A stretch of 21,919 bases of DNA, from contig CAVRZY010000172.1 of assembly GCA_963725415.1 (NCBI GenBank), forward strand, positions 1 through 21,919. Reading direction: 5' to 3'. A model generated the notes under the pieces. The model was given only the letters and a program-made list of their open reading frames with translations. It was not told the DNA's origin and did no database searches. The translations under genes were made by a program, and so were the position numbers. The first letter of the stretch is position 1. The number at the start of each line of letters is the position of its first letter. This DNA is from CAVRZY01 sp963725415 (GTDB lineage: Bacteria; Acidobacteriota; Terriglobia; Bryobacterales; Bryobacteraceae). This document shows, piece after piece, positions 12,449 to 20,240 of this stretch.

Positions 12449-12450
12449 GC

Positions 12451-13904
12451 GTGGTCTGGACCATAGCGCGGCGGGAACTGGCCGATCAGCTCACCAGCTT
12501 GAGGTTCCTGACCGTCACGCTGCTGGCGGTGGGGCTGGCGCCCCTGACGGTCTACGTAGGGTCGCGAGACTACGCCAACCGCCTGGCCGACTACAGCCGG
12601 CTGGCGGCGGACAAGCAGAAGCTGGCGGCAGCGAACAGAACGGTCACCCGCGCCGGCCCGGTGCTGCGAGCCATCCGGGCTCCGGAGCCGCTCAGCGTGC
12701 TGGTGCGGGGCCTGGACGGAGCACTGCCGGAGTATTGGGATTTCTCCGAGGGCGGCGTGGTCGAAGGGCCGCTGGCCATGCGGCCGCAGCGGTTGCTGGA
12801 CATTCTGGGCCAACTCGACCTGGAGTTCCTGGTGCGGGTAGTGCTGGGCTTGCTGGCCATCCTGCTGGCCTTTGATGCGGTGGCGGGCGAAAAGGAACTG
12901 GGCACGCTGCGGGCGGTGTTGAGCCAGCCGGTCTCGCGCCCGGCGTTCTTGGGCGGCAAGCTGGCCGGCGGCGCGGCGACACTGCTGGTCGCGCTGGCGG
13001 TGGCGTTCCTGCTGGCGCTGCTGAGCGCGCAGCTTTTCGGCATCGATCTGGCGGGCGGCAACCTGGTTAAGGTAGCGCTGATCGCCGCCGGGTCAGCGGC
13101 CTACCTCCTAGCCATGTATGCGTTCGGGCTGCTGATCTCAGCGCTGAGCGGGACCCAGAAGACGGCCCTGGTGGTGCTGCTGGTCACCTGGGTGGTGGCG
13201 GTGCTGGCTATGCCGCCGCTGGCCACCCTGGTGGCGCAGGCGATCGTGCCGGCGCCGCCGCCGCAGGCCACCGAACAGAAGAAGCAGGCGCTGAGCGCGG
13301 ACCTCAAGCGCGAGCTGGATACGGCCATGGGGGCGGCGCTGCTGGAGATCACCGGCCAGCCGCTCGATAGCCCCACGGTTCGGATGAACTGGGGCGACGC
13401 GAAACAGCACCAGGCCGAACTTGAGGCCCGGGCGACGCCGCTCCGGCGGGCCTACGCCAGCAAGCGGCGACAGTTCTTGGGCGAAGTCGAGCGGGATGCC
13501 GACCGCCGCGCGGCCCAGCAGAACCGGCTGGCGCGCATCATCATGGCGCTCAGCCCGGCAGCGACCTTCGCCGGAGCGGCCACCGACCTGGCCGGGACCG
13601 GCGACGCCCAGCGCGAGGCTTGGCTGGCGGCGATCCGGCGGCACCAGGGCGAGCTCGATCCGGTGCTGTTCGACGAACCGCCCATCATGACGTTCTCCCG
13701 CATCACGCCCACCGGATCATCTTCCATGTCCGGCAACTGGACACGAGAGCCCAAGCTTTCCGAGCTCCGCCTTTCTCAGGGCCGCGGCAGGAACCGCTGG
13801 CGGCCATCGACGCGGCGCTGCCGGGGCTGGGCCTGCTGGTGCTATACGCAGCGCTGTTCATCGCTGGCGGGTTCTTCGCCTTCTCGCGCTACGACGTGAG
13901 GTGA
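12451..13904 (+). pseudogene. ABC-2 permease 1, frameshifted near its 3' end
   Basis: GTG 12451 gives MVWTIARREL, which aligns with the starts of the three sister permeases (e.g. MIWVVARKEI); ATG 12445 is possible but has its ribosome site too close. One N-terminal helix is followed by an extracytoplasmic loop, the family motif FDAVAGEKELGTLRAVLS, four to five further helices, a second large loop and a final helix. The frame changes near 13779-13790: the first frame ends in nonsense (..GRGRNRWRPSTRR), while the frame one base earlier continues PRQEPLAAIDAALPG LGLLVLYAALFIAGG and ends SRYDVR, as the sisters do. Adding one G to the GGG at 13779-13781 restores a single protein. It is a transporter subunit; substrate unknown. 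Confidence 0.82.
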
Positions 13905-13909
13905 TCGGG

Positions 13910-15321
13910 ATGATCTGGGTCGTTGCGCGCAAAGAGATCCACGAGAACCTGATCAGCTTGCGTTTCCTGCTGCTGTTCGTGCTGGCGATGGCGCTGATTC
14001 CGTCGTCGCTGTACACGGAGTATCGGGCGTATCTGGCGCGGGTGGCCGAGCAGCGGCAGATCGAGGAACGCAACCGGGACTATCTGCGGCAGCTTCGCGT
14101 GAGCCAGATCTTCACCAATCCCAACTTCGCCATTGATGTCTACTGGCCGCCGGCGGCGACCTCGGTATTTGCGTCGGGATATGAGGAGGAACATCCGCGT
14201 CACCTGGTGGTGGGGCAGCACAGCGTGGAATACGGGGCGCCTCTGGAAGTGCGGCAATTGGCAGGGCTGTTCGGGGCGATCGATTACCTGTTTGTGGTGC
14301 AGTTCATCTTCAGCCTGTTTGCCGTGCTGCTGTCGTTCGACGCCATCACGCGGGAGAAGGAGAGCGGGACGCTGCGGTCGATGCTCTCGAACTCACTGAG
14401 CCGGGCCGCGGTGGCCAGCGGGAAACTGCTGGGTGGTTACGCCACGCTGGCCATCCCGCTGCTGGTGGCTTTCATGATGGGCATGGCGATGCTGGCGGCG
14501 GCGGGGCTGAACGTGTTCGCGGGCGATTTTGTGGCGCGAGCGAGCTGGATCCTGACCTCGTCACTGGCCTACATTGCGGTTTTCTTCGCGCTTGGCCTGC
14601 TGGTATCGTCTCTGGTGTTATCCACGTACTCGGCGCTGGTGATCTCGCTGGCCTTTTGGCTGATAGGGGTCGTGGTGATGCCGCGGACGGCTGCGCTGGT
14701 ATCGCAACTGGCGAAGCCGGTGGAATCGCGCCAGGCGGCCTGGCTGGCGAAGCTGGCGGCGGCCAACAGCATCGAGCAGGAAAAGGGCCGGGCGTTGCAG
14801 GAGTTGGTGAACCGGGTGGGGGTGCTGGACAAGGAGGGGCGGCGGATCCGGGCGAGGACTGGCAGAAACAGCGCAGCGCGGTGGCCGCGGCGTACGAGGA
14901 ACGAGCGGCGCAGGCTGTCAAGCGGATCGAGGAGGACTACCAGCGCAGGAAAACCGACCAGCGCTTGCTGGGACTCACTCTGGCAAGGCTGTCACCGGCG
15001 GGCGCGCTGGTGAACTTCACCACCGAGATGGCGGAGACCGGGATCGGGGTGGAGAGCCGGTTTCTGTCGGAAGCCGAGCGCTATCGCGAGGTGCTGGGGC
15101 GCGAGTTGTTCAGCCGGATATATCGGGAGGTGTGGCCGGGGGGCAGGATCACGATGGGGGTGTTGAAGCCCATCAATCCGGCGGGTCTGCCGGGATTCCG
15201 CATGATGCCGCGGCGGGTACGGGAGAGCTTTTTCGGCGCGGACCTGGCCATCCTGCTGGGGTGGCTGGCGGCTGGCGTGGCCTCGATCTATGGGGCGCTG
15301 GGAAGGTATGACGTGAGGTAG
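13910..15321 (+). pseudogene. ABC-2 permease 2, frameshifted in the middle
   Basis: ATG 13910 (MIWVVARKEIHENLISLRF) begins 5 nt after permease 1 ends. The protein has an N-terminal helix, a loop, the shared motif FDAITREKESGTLRSMLS, a set of membrane helices (to ..FWLIGVVVMPRTAALVSQLA), a helical loop and a last helix ending GRYDVR. The frame breaks at about 14836-14860: after GVLDKEGRR the sensible reading continues one base earlier as DPGEDWQKQRSAVAAAYEER. One extra G in the run at 14836-14839 would give ..DKEGAADPGEDWQ.. and a continuous protein of about 471 aa. As written the gene is broken; an undercalled base is a real possibility. Confidence 0.82.
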
Positions 15322-15358
15322 GAAGGCAGGAGTCAGGAGTGAGAGTGAAGGTGGTCTT

Positions 15359-16081
15359 ATGATTCAGGCTATGGATTTGACGAAGCGGTATGAGGATGGG
15401 TTGCTGGCGCTGGATACGGTCAATTTTGAAATCAAGCCAGGAGAGGTTTATTGCCTGCTCGGGGCTAATGGCGCGGGCAAGACGACGACGGTCAATCTGT
15501 TTTTGAACTTCATCGAACCGACGTCGGGGCAGGCGTTGCTGAATGGCATCGACTGCACGCGGGCGCCGCTGGAGGCGAAGAAGTACGTGAGCTTCGTGTC
15601 AGAAAACGTGATGCTGTACGGCAACTTCACGGCGCGGCAGAACCTGGATTTCTTCGCGCGGCTGGCGGGGCGGAGGGACATGTCCAAAGAGGACTACTAC
15701 ATGGTGATGCGCAAGGTGGGGCTGCCGGAGAAGGCCTTCGAGCAGCGGCTGAAGGAGTTCTCGAAGGGCATGCGGCAGAAGCTGGGCATCGCCATTGCCT
15801 TGGTCAAAGACGCGCCGGCCATTCTGCTGGACGAGCCCACCTCGGGTCTGGATCCCAAGGCAGCGACGGAGTTCCTGCAACTGCTCAAGAACCTGAAGGC
15901 GCAGGGCAAGGCGATCCTGATGAGCACCCACGACATTTTCCGCACCAAGGAGATCGCCGACCGGGTGGGGATCCTCAAGGAAGGGCGGCTGGTGATGCAG
16001 CGGACGCGCGAGGAGCTGCTGCTGGAGGATCTCGAGCAGCTCTACCTGGACTACATGCAGGCGGGAGTGGTGGCGGCATGA
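15359..16081 (+). CDS. ABC transporter ATP-binding protein
   Basis: This 240-aa ATPase is complete: Walker A GANGAGKT (35-42), a Q-loop-region VSENVMLY with Glu in place of Gln (common in ABC-2 exporters), signature FSKGM (134-138, a degenerate LSGGQ as in many ABC-2 systems), Walker B AILLDEPTSGLD (154-165) and the switch His191 in STHD. It drives the ABC-2 permeases by ATP hydrolysis at the inner membrane face. It is the only ATPase among four permease genes, so it probably serves more than one permease pair. ATG 15359 follows a weak GAAGGTGG site; M5 is an alternative start. It overlaps permease 3 by 4 nt. Confidence 0.95.
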   Translation: MIQAMDLTKRYEDGLLALDTVNFEIKPGEVYCLLGANGAGKTTTVNLFLNFIEPTSGQALLNGIDCTRAPLEAKKYVSFVSENVMLYGNFTARQNLDFFARLAGRRDMSKEDYYMVMRKVGLPEKAFEQRLKEFSKGMRQKLGIAIALVKDAPAILLDEPTSGLDPKAATEFLQLLKNLKAQGKAILMSTHDIFRTKEIADRVGILKEGRLVMQRTREELLLEDLEQLYLDYMQAGVVAA

Positions 16082-17334
16082 TCCTGCTGATCGCACGCAA
16101 GGAGTTGCTGGATCACCTGCTGAGCCTGAAGTTCCACGTCTCGATGGCGGTGATGACGGTGCTGCTGGGCCTGTCCGGATACGTGATGTACCAGGACTAC
16201 CGGCTGCGCATGGACAACTACGCGGTGCAGAAGCAGCGGGCCGTGCCGCGCCCGGGGGAGGCGGGGCTGATGGTGGTGGTCGAGCCGCGCGCGCTGTCGG
16301 TGTTTGCCAAGGGGCTGGACGAGGTGATGACGCGGGGCTATACGCTGACCGCGTATCTAGGCATCGTACCCTTCCAACGGCAGACCCCAGCCGACAGCCT
16401 GTTCTCGCTGTTTGCGCCGCCGGACCTTCTCTACATCGTGAAGGTGCTGCTTTCGCTGATTGCGGTGCTGTTCGCCTACGACGCGGTAAGCGGGGAGAAG
16501 GAGACCGGAACGCTCAAGCTGGTGTTGAGTTCGGCGATCTCGCGGGGGCGGCTGGTAGCCGGCAAGATGCTGGGGGGGCTGGCGGCGATCATGCTGCCAC
16601 TGGTGACGCTGCTGACGGGGGTCGTGGTGGTTCTGGTCGCCCAGCCCGGTATCCGGCTGGTTTCCGGGGATTTCGCCAGACTGGGGTTGCTAGTGGTGGC
16701 GGCGATGCTGTACGTGGCGCTGTTTTTCGCGCTGGGAATGCTGGTATCGACGCTGGCGCGAACGTCCTCGAGTGCGCTGATGGTGCTGCTGCTGCTGTGG
16801 GCAGGGATCGTGTTCGCCATCCCGAACGTTGGGAACCTGGTGGCCGAGCAACTGGCCCCGGCAGGGTCGGCACAAACGCAGGAGATGTTGCGCAGGCAGG
16901 GCTTCGCCAAGAACCGGTTCCTGGCGATCCAATCCCGGGGGCGGGATCCGGAGGGCAGTGCGGCGGCATTCAACCGCGAGTACGACCGGTTGGTCGAGGA
17001 GCACCGTTCGAAGCTGGACGCCACCATCGGAATGAGCAAGAACATCTGCCGTCTGTCTCCGGCGGCCACCCTGACCTACATCTTCACGGATCTGGCGGGG
17101 ACGGGTCTGGAAGAGCAGCGCCGGCTCAACCGGGTCTTGATGGAATTCAAGAGCCGGATGCTCGAAAGGGGACGGCGGACGGCTGTGGAGCCTTTGCAGT
17201 TCGAGTTCCGGCCGGCGGGAGTGGCAGAGGTATTCCAGCGTGGGGCGCTGGCGGATTTCTCGCTGCTGGCCCTCACCTGCGCGGTGCTGTTTGCCCTGGC
17301 GAGCATCGCCTTTGTAAGGACCGACCCCAGGTAG
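16078..17334 (+). CDS. ABC-2 permease 3 (intact)
   Basis: This 418-aa protein is the only one of the four permeases with an unbroken frame. It begins MILLIARKELLDHLLSLKF (a cytoplasmic amphipathic start and first helix), has a first extracytoplasmic loop with RALSVFAKGLDE, then the shared motif YDAVSGEKETGTLKLVLS at about 139-156, four or five helices, a charged loop (about 260-340) with the conserved CRLSPAATLTYIFTDLAGTG, and a final helix ending VRTDPR. These features are those of ABC-2/DUF3526-like permeases. Its ATG overlaps the ATPase stop (ATGA), so the two are tightly coupled and are the most certain transporter pair here. Confidence 0.9.
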   Translation: MILLIARKELLDHLLSLKFHVSMAVMTVLLGLSGYVMYQDYRLRMDNYAVQKQRAVPRPGEAGLMVVVEPRALSVFAKGLDEVMTRGYTLTAYLGIVPFQRQTPADSLFSLFAPPDLLYIVKVLLSLIAVLFAYDAVSGEKETGTLKLVLSSAISRGRLVAGKMLGGLAAIMLPLVTLLTGVVVVLVAQPGIRLVSGDFARLGLLVVAAMLYVALFFALGMLVSTLARTSSSALMVLLLLWAGIVFAIPNVGNLVAEQLAPAGSAQTQEMLRRQGFAKNRFLAIQSRGRDPEGSAAAFNREYDRLVEEHRSKLDATIGMSKNICRLSPAATLTYIFTDLAGTGLEEQRRLNRVLMEFKSRMLERGRRTAVEPLQFEFRPAGVAEVFQRGALADFSLLALTCAVLFALASIAFVRTDPR

Positions 17335-17344
17335 GAGGACCAGG

Positions 17345-18770
17345 ATGATCGGCTCAATACTGTTGAAGGAGTTGCGCGACCATCTGTTGTCGCTGCGCTT
17401 CCAGATGGGGCTGCTGCTGGCGGTGGCGCTGGTATCGGCTTCGGCGTTCGTGCTGGCCGGGAATTACCAGCGGGAGCGAAGCGAGTACTATCAGCGGCAG
17501 CGGCAGGAGGACGATTTTCTGGCGCGCTACGCGCATCTGAACCGGCTGGGCGCAGCGGTGACGGTGAGCCGGCCCCCGGCGTCCACCGTGCTGGTACGCG
17601 GGTTGCCCAACGACGCCGGCGTGGAGACCCTGGATGTCAACCCCATGCCGGAGCTGTTTCCGCCAATGGATCTGGCGCTGGTAGTAGCCGTGATCTTCAG
17701 CCTGCTGGGGATTGTGCTGGGCTTCGACGCGGTGAATGGAGAAGGGGAGCGAGGGACGTTGAAATTGATGCTGGCCCACCGGGTGCGGCGGTTCCAGGTG
17801 CTTGTGGCCAAGTGGGCAGGCGGGATGCTGGTGCTGGTGCTGGCCTTCTTGGCCGCGGTGCTGGCCGGGCCGCCATCGTGCTGCTCCAGTCCGGAACCCA
17901 CTGGAACGCGGATGAGTGGCTATCGTTCGCCTGGGTTTGCGGGATTTCCCTGCTCTACTGTGGGGCCTTCTTCTCGCTCGCACTGATGCTATCGACGCTG
18001 GCGCGGCGCAGCTCGGTCTCCGTGCTGGCGAGCATGTTCGCCTGGGTGCTGCTGGTGCTTTTGGTCCCAAACCTCAGCCCTTACGTGGCGGCGCAGATTG
18101 TGCGGCTCCGGCCCGAGCGGCGCTGGAGCGCGACCGGCAGTTCATTACCAGCGAAGAGCGGGACGAGATTATCCGCAGCGAGGCACGGAAGATCGTGCAG
18201 AAGTACAACCTGGACGTTGACTGGCGGCAGCTTTTCATGGATGTCACCCCGGAGGCGGTGAAGCGGCGACTGGCCGCCGACCCGGGTTTCCGGCGGCTGT
18301 ACGAGCAGATCCGGAACGAGCTCATGGCCATGGTGAACGATGTGAACCGGCGGCAGGGGGAGAAAGCCGGGCGCTTGATGGACGCCTGGCAGAGCCGCGC
18401 CAGGCAGCAGTTCGAGCTTTCCCGGCGGCTTTCCTACGCCTCCCCGCTGCCCCCCTTCGTTTATGCCGCCACAGAGTTGTCTGTTACCGGTTTCAGGAGC
18501 CGCACACAATACCTGGAGCAAGCCAGCCGGTTCTCGAGCGCGTTATGGGGATATGCTGAGGCGCGTTTTCGTGAGGCGCAGCGGAAGAATCCGGCGCTGA
18601 CCTCGAATGATTTTCTGGATGTGAGCACGCGCCCGCGGTTTGCGTATGTGCCGTCGCGCTTCTCCGACCGGCTGGAAGAGGCGTTGCCCTTTGTCCGCAT
18701 GTTGGTAGCGTGGAACGCGGTGTTCTTTGTTGGAGCGATGCTGGGGTTCCTGCGATTCGACGTGCGATAA
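17345..18770 (+). pseudogene. ABC-2 permease 4, two frameshifts
   Basis: ATG 17345 follows AGGAGG at 6-nt spacing, 10 nt after permease 3. The first frame covers MIGSILLKELRDHLLSLRF and the family motif FDAVNGEGERGTLKLMLA. At about 17867-17870 the reading moves one base earlier to ..AIVLLQSGTHWNADEWLS.. through the central helices, and at about 18101-18115 again one base earlier to ..RAALERDRQFITSEERDE.. and on to the last helix and GFLRFDVR. Adding one G to GGG at 17867-17869 and one C to CCC at 18112-18114 restores a protein of about 475 aa matching its sisters. It ends the ABC cluster. Confidence 0.8.
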
Positions 18771-18800
18771 TTAAGGGGTTTTGTAGCCTGTCCCCGAATT

Positions 18801-19412
18801 ATGGATGTGATCACGGAGCGGGAGGTGCCGCAGGGCGGCGAGCTGCGGGTGGCGGCGGGGACGATTGTGACGCCAGCGGCGCGGGATCTGGCGCGGGCGC
18901 GGGGTGTGAAGATCATTGAAGGGAGCGGGGAGGGGCAGGCCATCGCGCTAGGGGCGGATCACGGCGGATTCCGGCTGAAGGAGACCTTGAAGCCGGTCTT
19001 TCGCGAGCTGGGGTACGAGGTCCACGACGTGGGAGTATTCGAGGAGAAGCCGGTGGACTATCCCGACATCGCCCAGCAGGTGGCCGAGCTGGTGGCGGAG
19101 GGGAAGGCGGGGCGAGGAGTGATCATCGATGGGGCAGGGATCGGGTCGGCGATGGCCGCCAACAAGGTGCCGGGGATTCGCGCGGCGCTGTGCTATGATA
19201 GGGCCTCTGCGCGCAACAGCCGGGAGCACAACGACGCCAACGTGCTGACGCTGGGCGGCAGATTGCTAACGCCCAGCCAGGCCGAAGAGGTTTTGCGCAC
19301 CTGGCTGGGAACGCCGTTTGCGGGCGGAAGGCACACCGCGCGCATCCAGAAAATCTCTGCCATCGAGAAGAGATACTCGAGTTGGACACCGCGGAACTCC
19401 AGCAGCTCGTAG
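18801..19412 (+). CDS. rpiB: RpiB-like sugar-phosphate isomerase with N-terminal extension
   Basis: This 203-aa protein has a RpiB/LacAB fold core from about residue 47: IALGADHGGFRLKE, VGVFEEKPVDYPDIA, GVIIDGAGIGSAMAANKVPGIRAA and SREHNDANVLTLGGR. RpiB interconverts ribose-5- and ribulose-5-phosphate, and relatives act on other aldose/ketose phosphates. In E. coli RpiB the catalytic base is the Cys of CGTGIG; here that place is Asp110 (DGAGIG). The first 45 residues (REVPQGGELRVAAGTIVTPA ARDLARARG) are an added small domain. I recall both features in RpiB-like proteins of microcompartment-associated sugar loci. The tail after ..IEKRY reads low-complexity where it overlaps deoC by 31 nt. The start has no clear ribosome site. 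Substrate unknown. Confidence 0.85.
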   Translation: MDVITEREVPQGGELRVAAGTIVTPAARDLARARGVKIIEGSGEGQAIALGADHGGFRLKETLKPVFRELGYEVHDVGVFEEKPVDYPDIAQQVAELVAEGKAGRGVIIDGAGIGSAMAANKVPGIRAALCYDRASARNSREHNDANVLTLGGRLLTPSQAEEVLRTWLGTPFAGGRHTARIQKISAIEKRYSSWTPRNSSSS

Positions 19413-20230
19413 CCGAAATCGGGGACCAGATTCTGTCGCGCCTGCGGACGCGGGAGATGGTGTGCTCCTGTTGCGCGCAGAGTTCCAAGGAAAGCTGCGC
19501 CCAAAAGACGGGTGCGATTATTGCGGCGGGGGCCGACCGGGTGTCTTCCTGCACCGGGGTGGCGGGCCTTCAACCCTCGATTGCCCGGCTGATCGATCAC
19601 ACGCTGCTCAAGCCGGAAGCCACGCGGGAGGACATTCGGAGGCTGTGCCGGGAAGCGCGACAGTACGGTTTTGCGAGCGTGTGCGTGAATCCCTGCTGGG
19701 TGGCGCTGGCGGCCTCGGAACTGGCGGGCTCGAGCGTGAAGGTCTGCACGGTGGTGGGGTTCCCACTGGGGGCCAACACCACGGAAACCAAAGTGGCGGA
19801 GACAGAGGGTGCGGTGCGGGCCGGAGCGCGGGAGATCGACATGGTGATCAACATCGGCGCGCTGCGGTCGGGGGAGCACGAGGCGGTGAAAGCGGACATC
19901 CAGGCGGTGGTGGAGGCTAGCCATCGCGCGGGCGCGCTGGTGAAGACGATCCTGGAGACCGCCTTGCTGGACGACAATCAAAAAGCCATCGCCTGCGCGC
20001 TGGCCAAGCTGGCGGGCACGGACTTCGTCAAGACCTCCACGGGATTCGGGCCGGGGGGCGCGACGGTTCACGATGTAGCGCTGATGCGGCTGGTGGTGGG
20101 CCCGAAGATGGGGGTGAAAGCCGCGGGAGGGATCCGGAGCTTCGAGGACCTCGAGAAGATGGTGCAGGCGGGGGCCACGCGCATTGGGGCCAGTGCGAGT
20201 GTGAAGATTATCGAGGCGGCCCGAGGCTGA
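19382..20230 (+). CDS. deoC: Deoxyribose-phosphate aldolase family protein with N-terminal extension
   Basis: This 282-aa protein contains a full DeoC domain from about residue 66: IARLIDHTLLKPEATREDI, VCTVVGFPLGANTTETKV, EIDMVINIGAL (Asp153), LVKTILETALL (Lys188), DFVKTSTGFGPGGAT with the Schiff-base Lys217, and VKAAGGIRS (Lys246). It would cleave deoxyribose-5-phosphate, or a related sugar phosphate, to an aldehyde and glyceraldehyde-3-phosphate. Ahead of it is a roughly 65-residue extension: an amphipathic helix (ELQQLVAEIGDQILSRL, 5-21) and a Cys cluster (C28, C30, C31, C39). Such helices target enzymes into bacterial microcompartments in other systems. The start is a TTG at 19382 inside the end of rpiB, so the two genes are coupled. 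Confidence 0.92.
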   Translation: MDTAELQQLVAEIGDQILSRLRTREMVCSCCAQSSKESCAQKTGAIIAAGADRVSSCTGVAGLQPSIARLIDHTLLKPEATREDIRRLCREARQYGFASVCVNPCWVALAASELAGSSVKVCTVVGFPLGANTTETKVAETEGAVRAGAREIDMVINIGALRSGEHEAVKADIQAVVEASHRAGALVKTILETALLDDNQKAIACALAKLAGTDFVKTSTGFGPGGATVHDVALMRLVVGPKMGVKAAGGIRSFEDLEKMVQAGATRIGASASVKIIEAARG

Positions 20231-20240
20231 GGGCCTGAAG

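Noticed and set aside
10909..12450. Long open frame continuous with permease 1, overlapping the NEW3-protein gene
   Set aside because: Its translation is Gly/Arg/Ala-rich without domain patterns, while the frame 10955-12448 has a signal peptide, NEW3 domain and membrane helix. Only the part from 12445/12451 on is a real protein.
15322..15358. Short direct repeat (CAGGAGT twice) between permease 2 and the ATPase gene
   Set aside because: Only two 7-bp copies; it may merely supply a purine-rich ribosome-site region.
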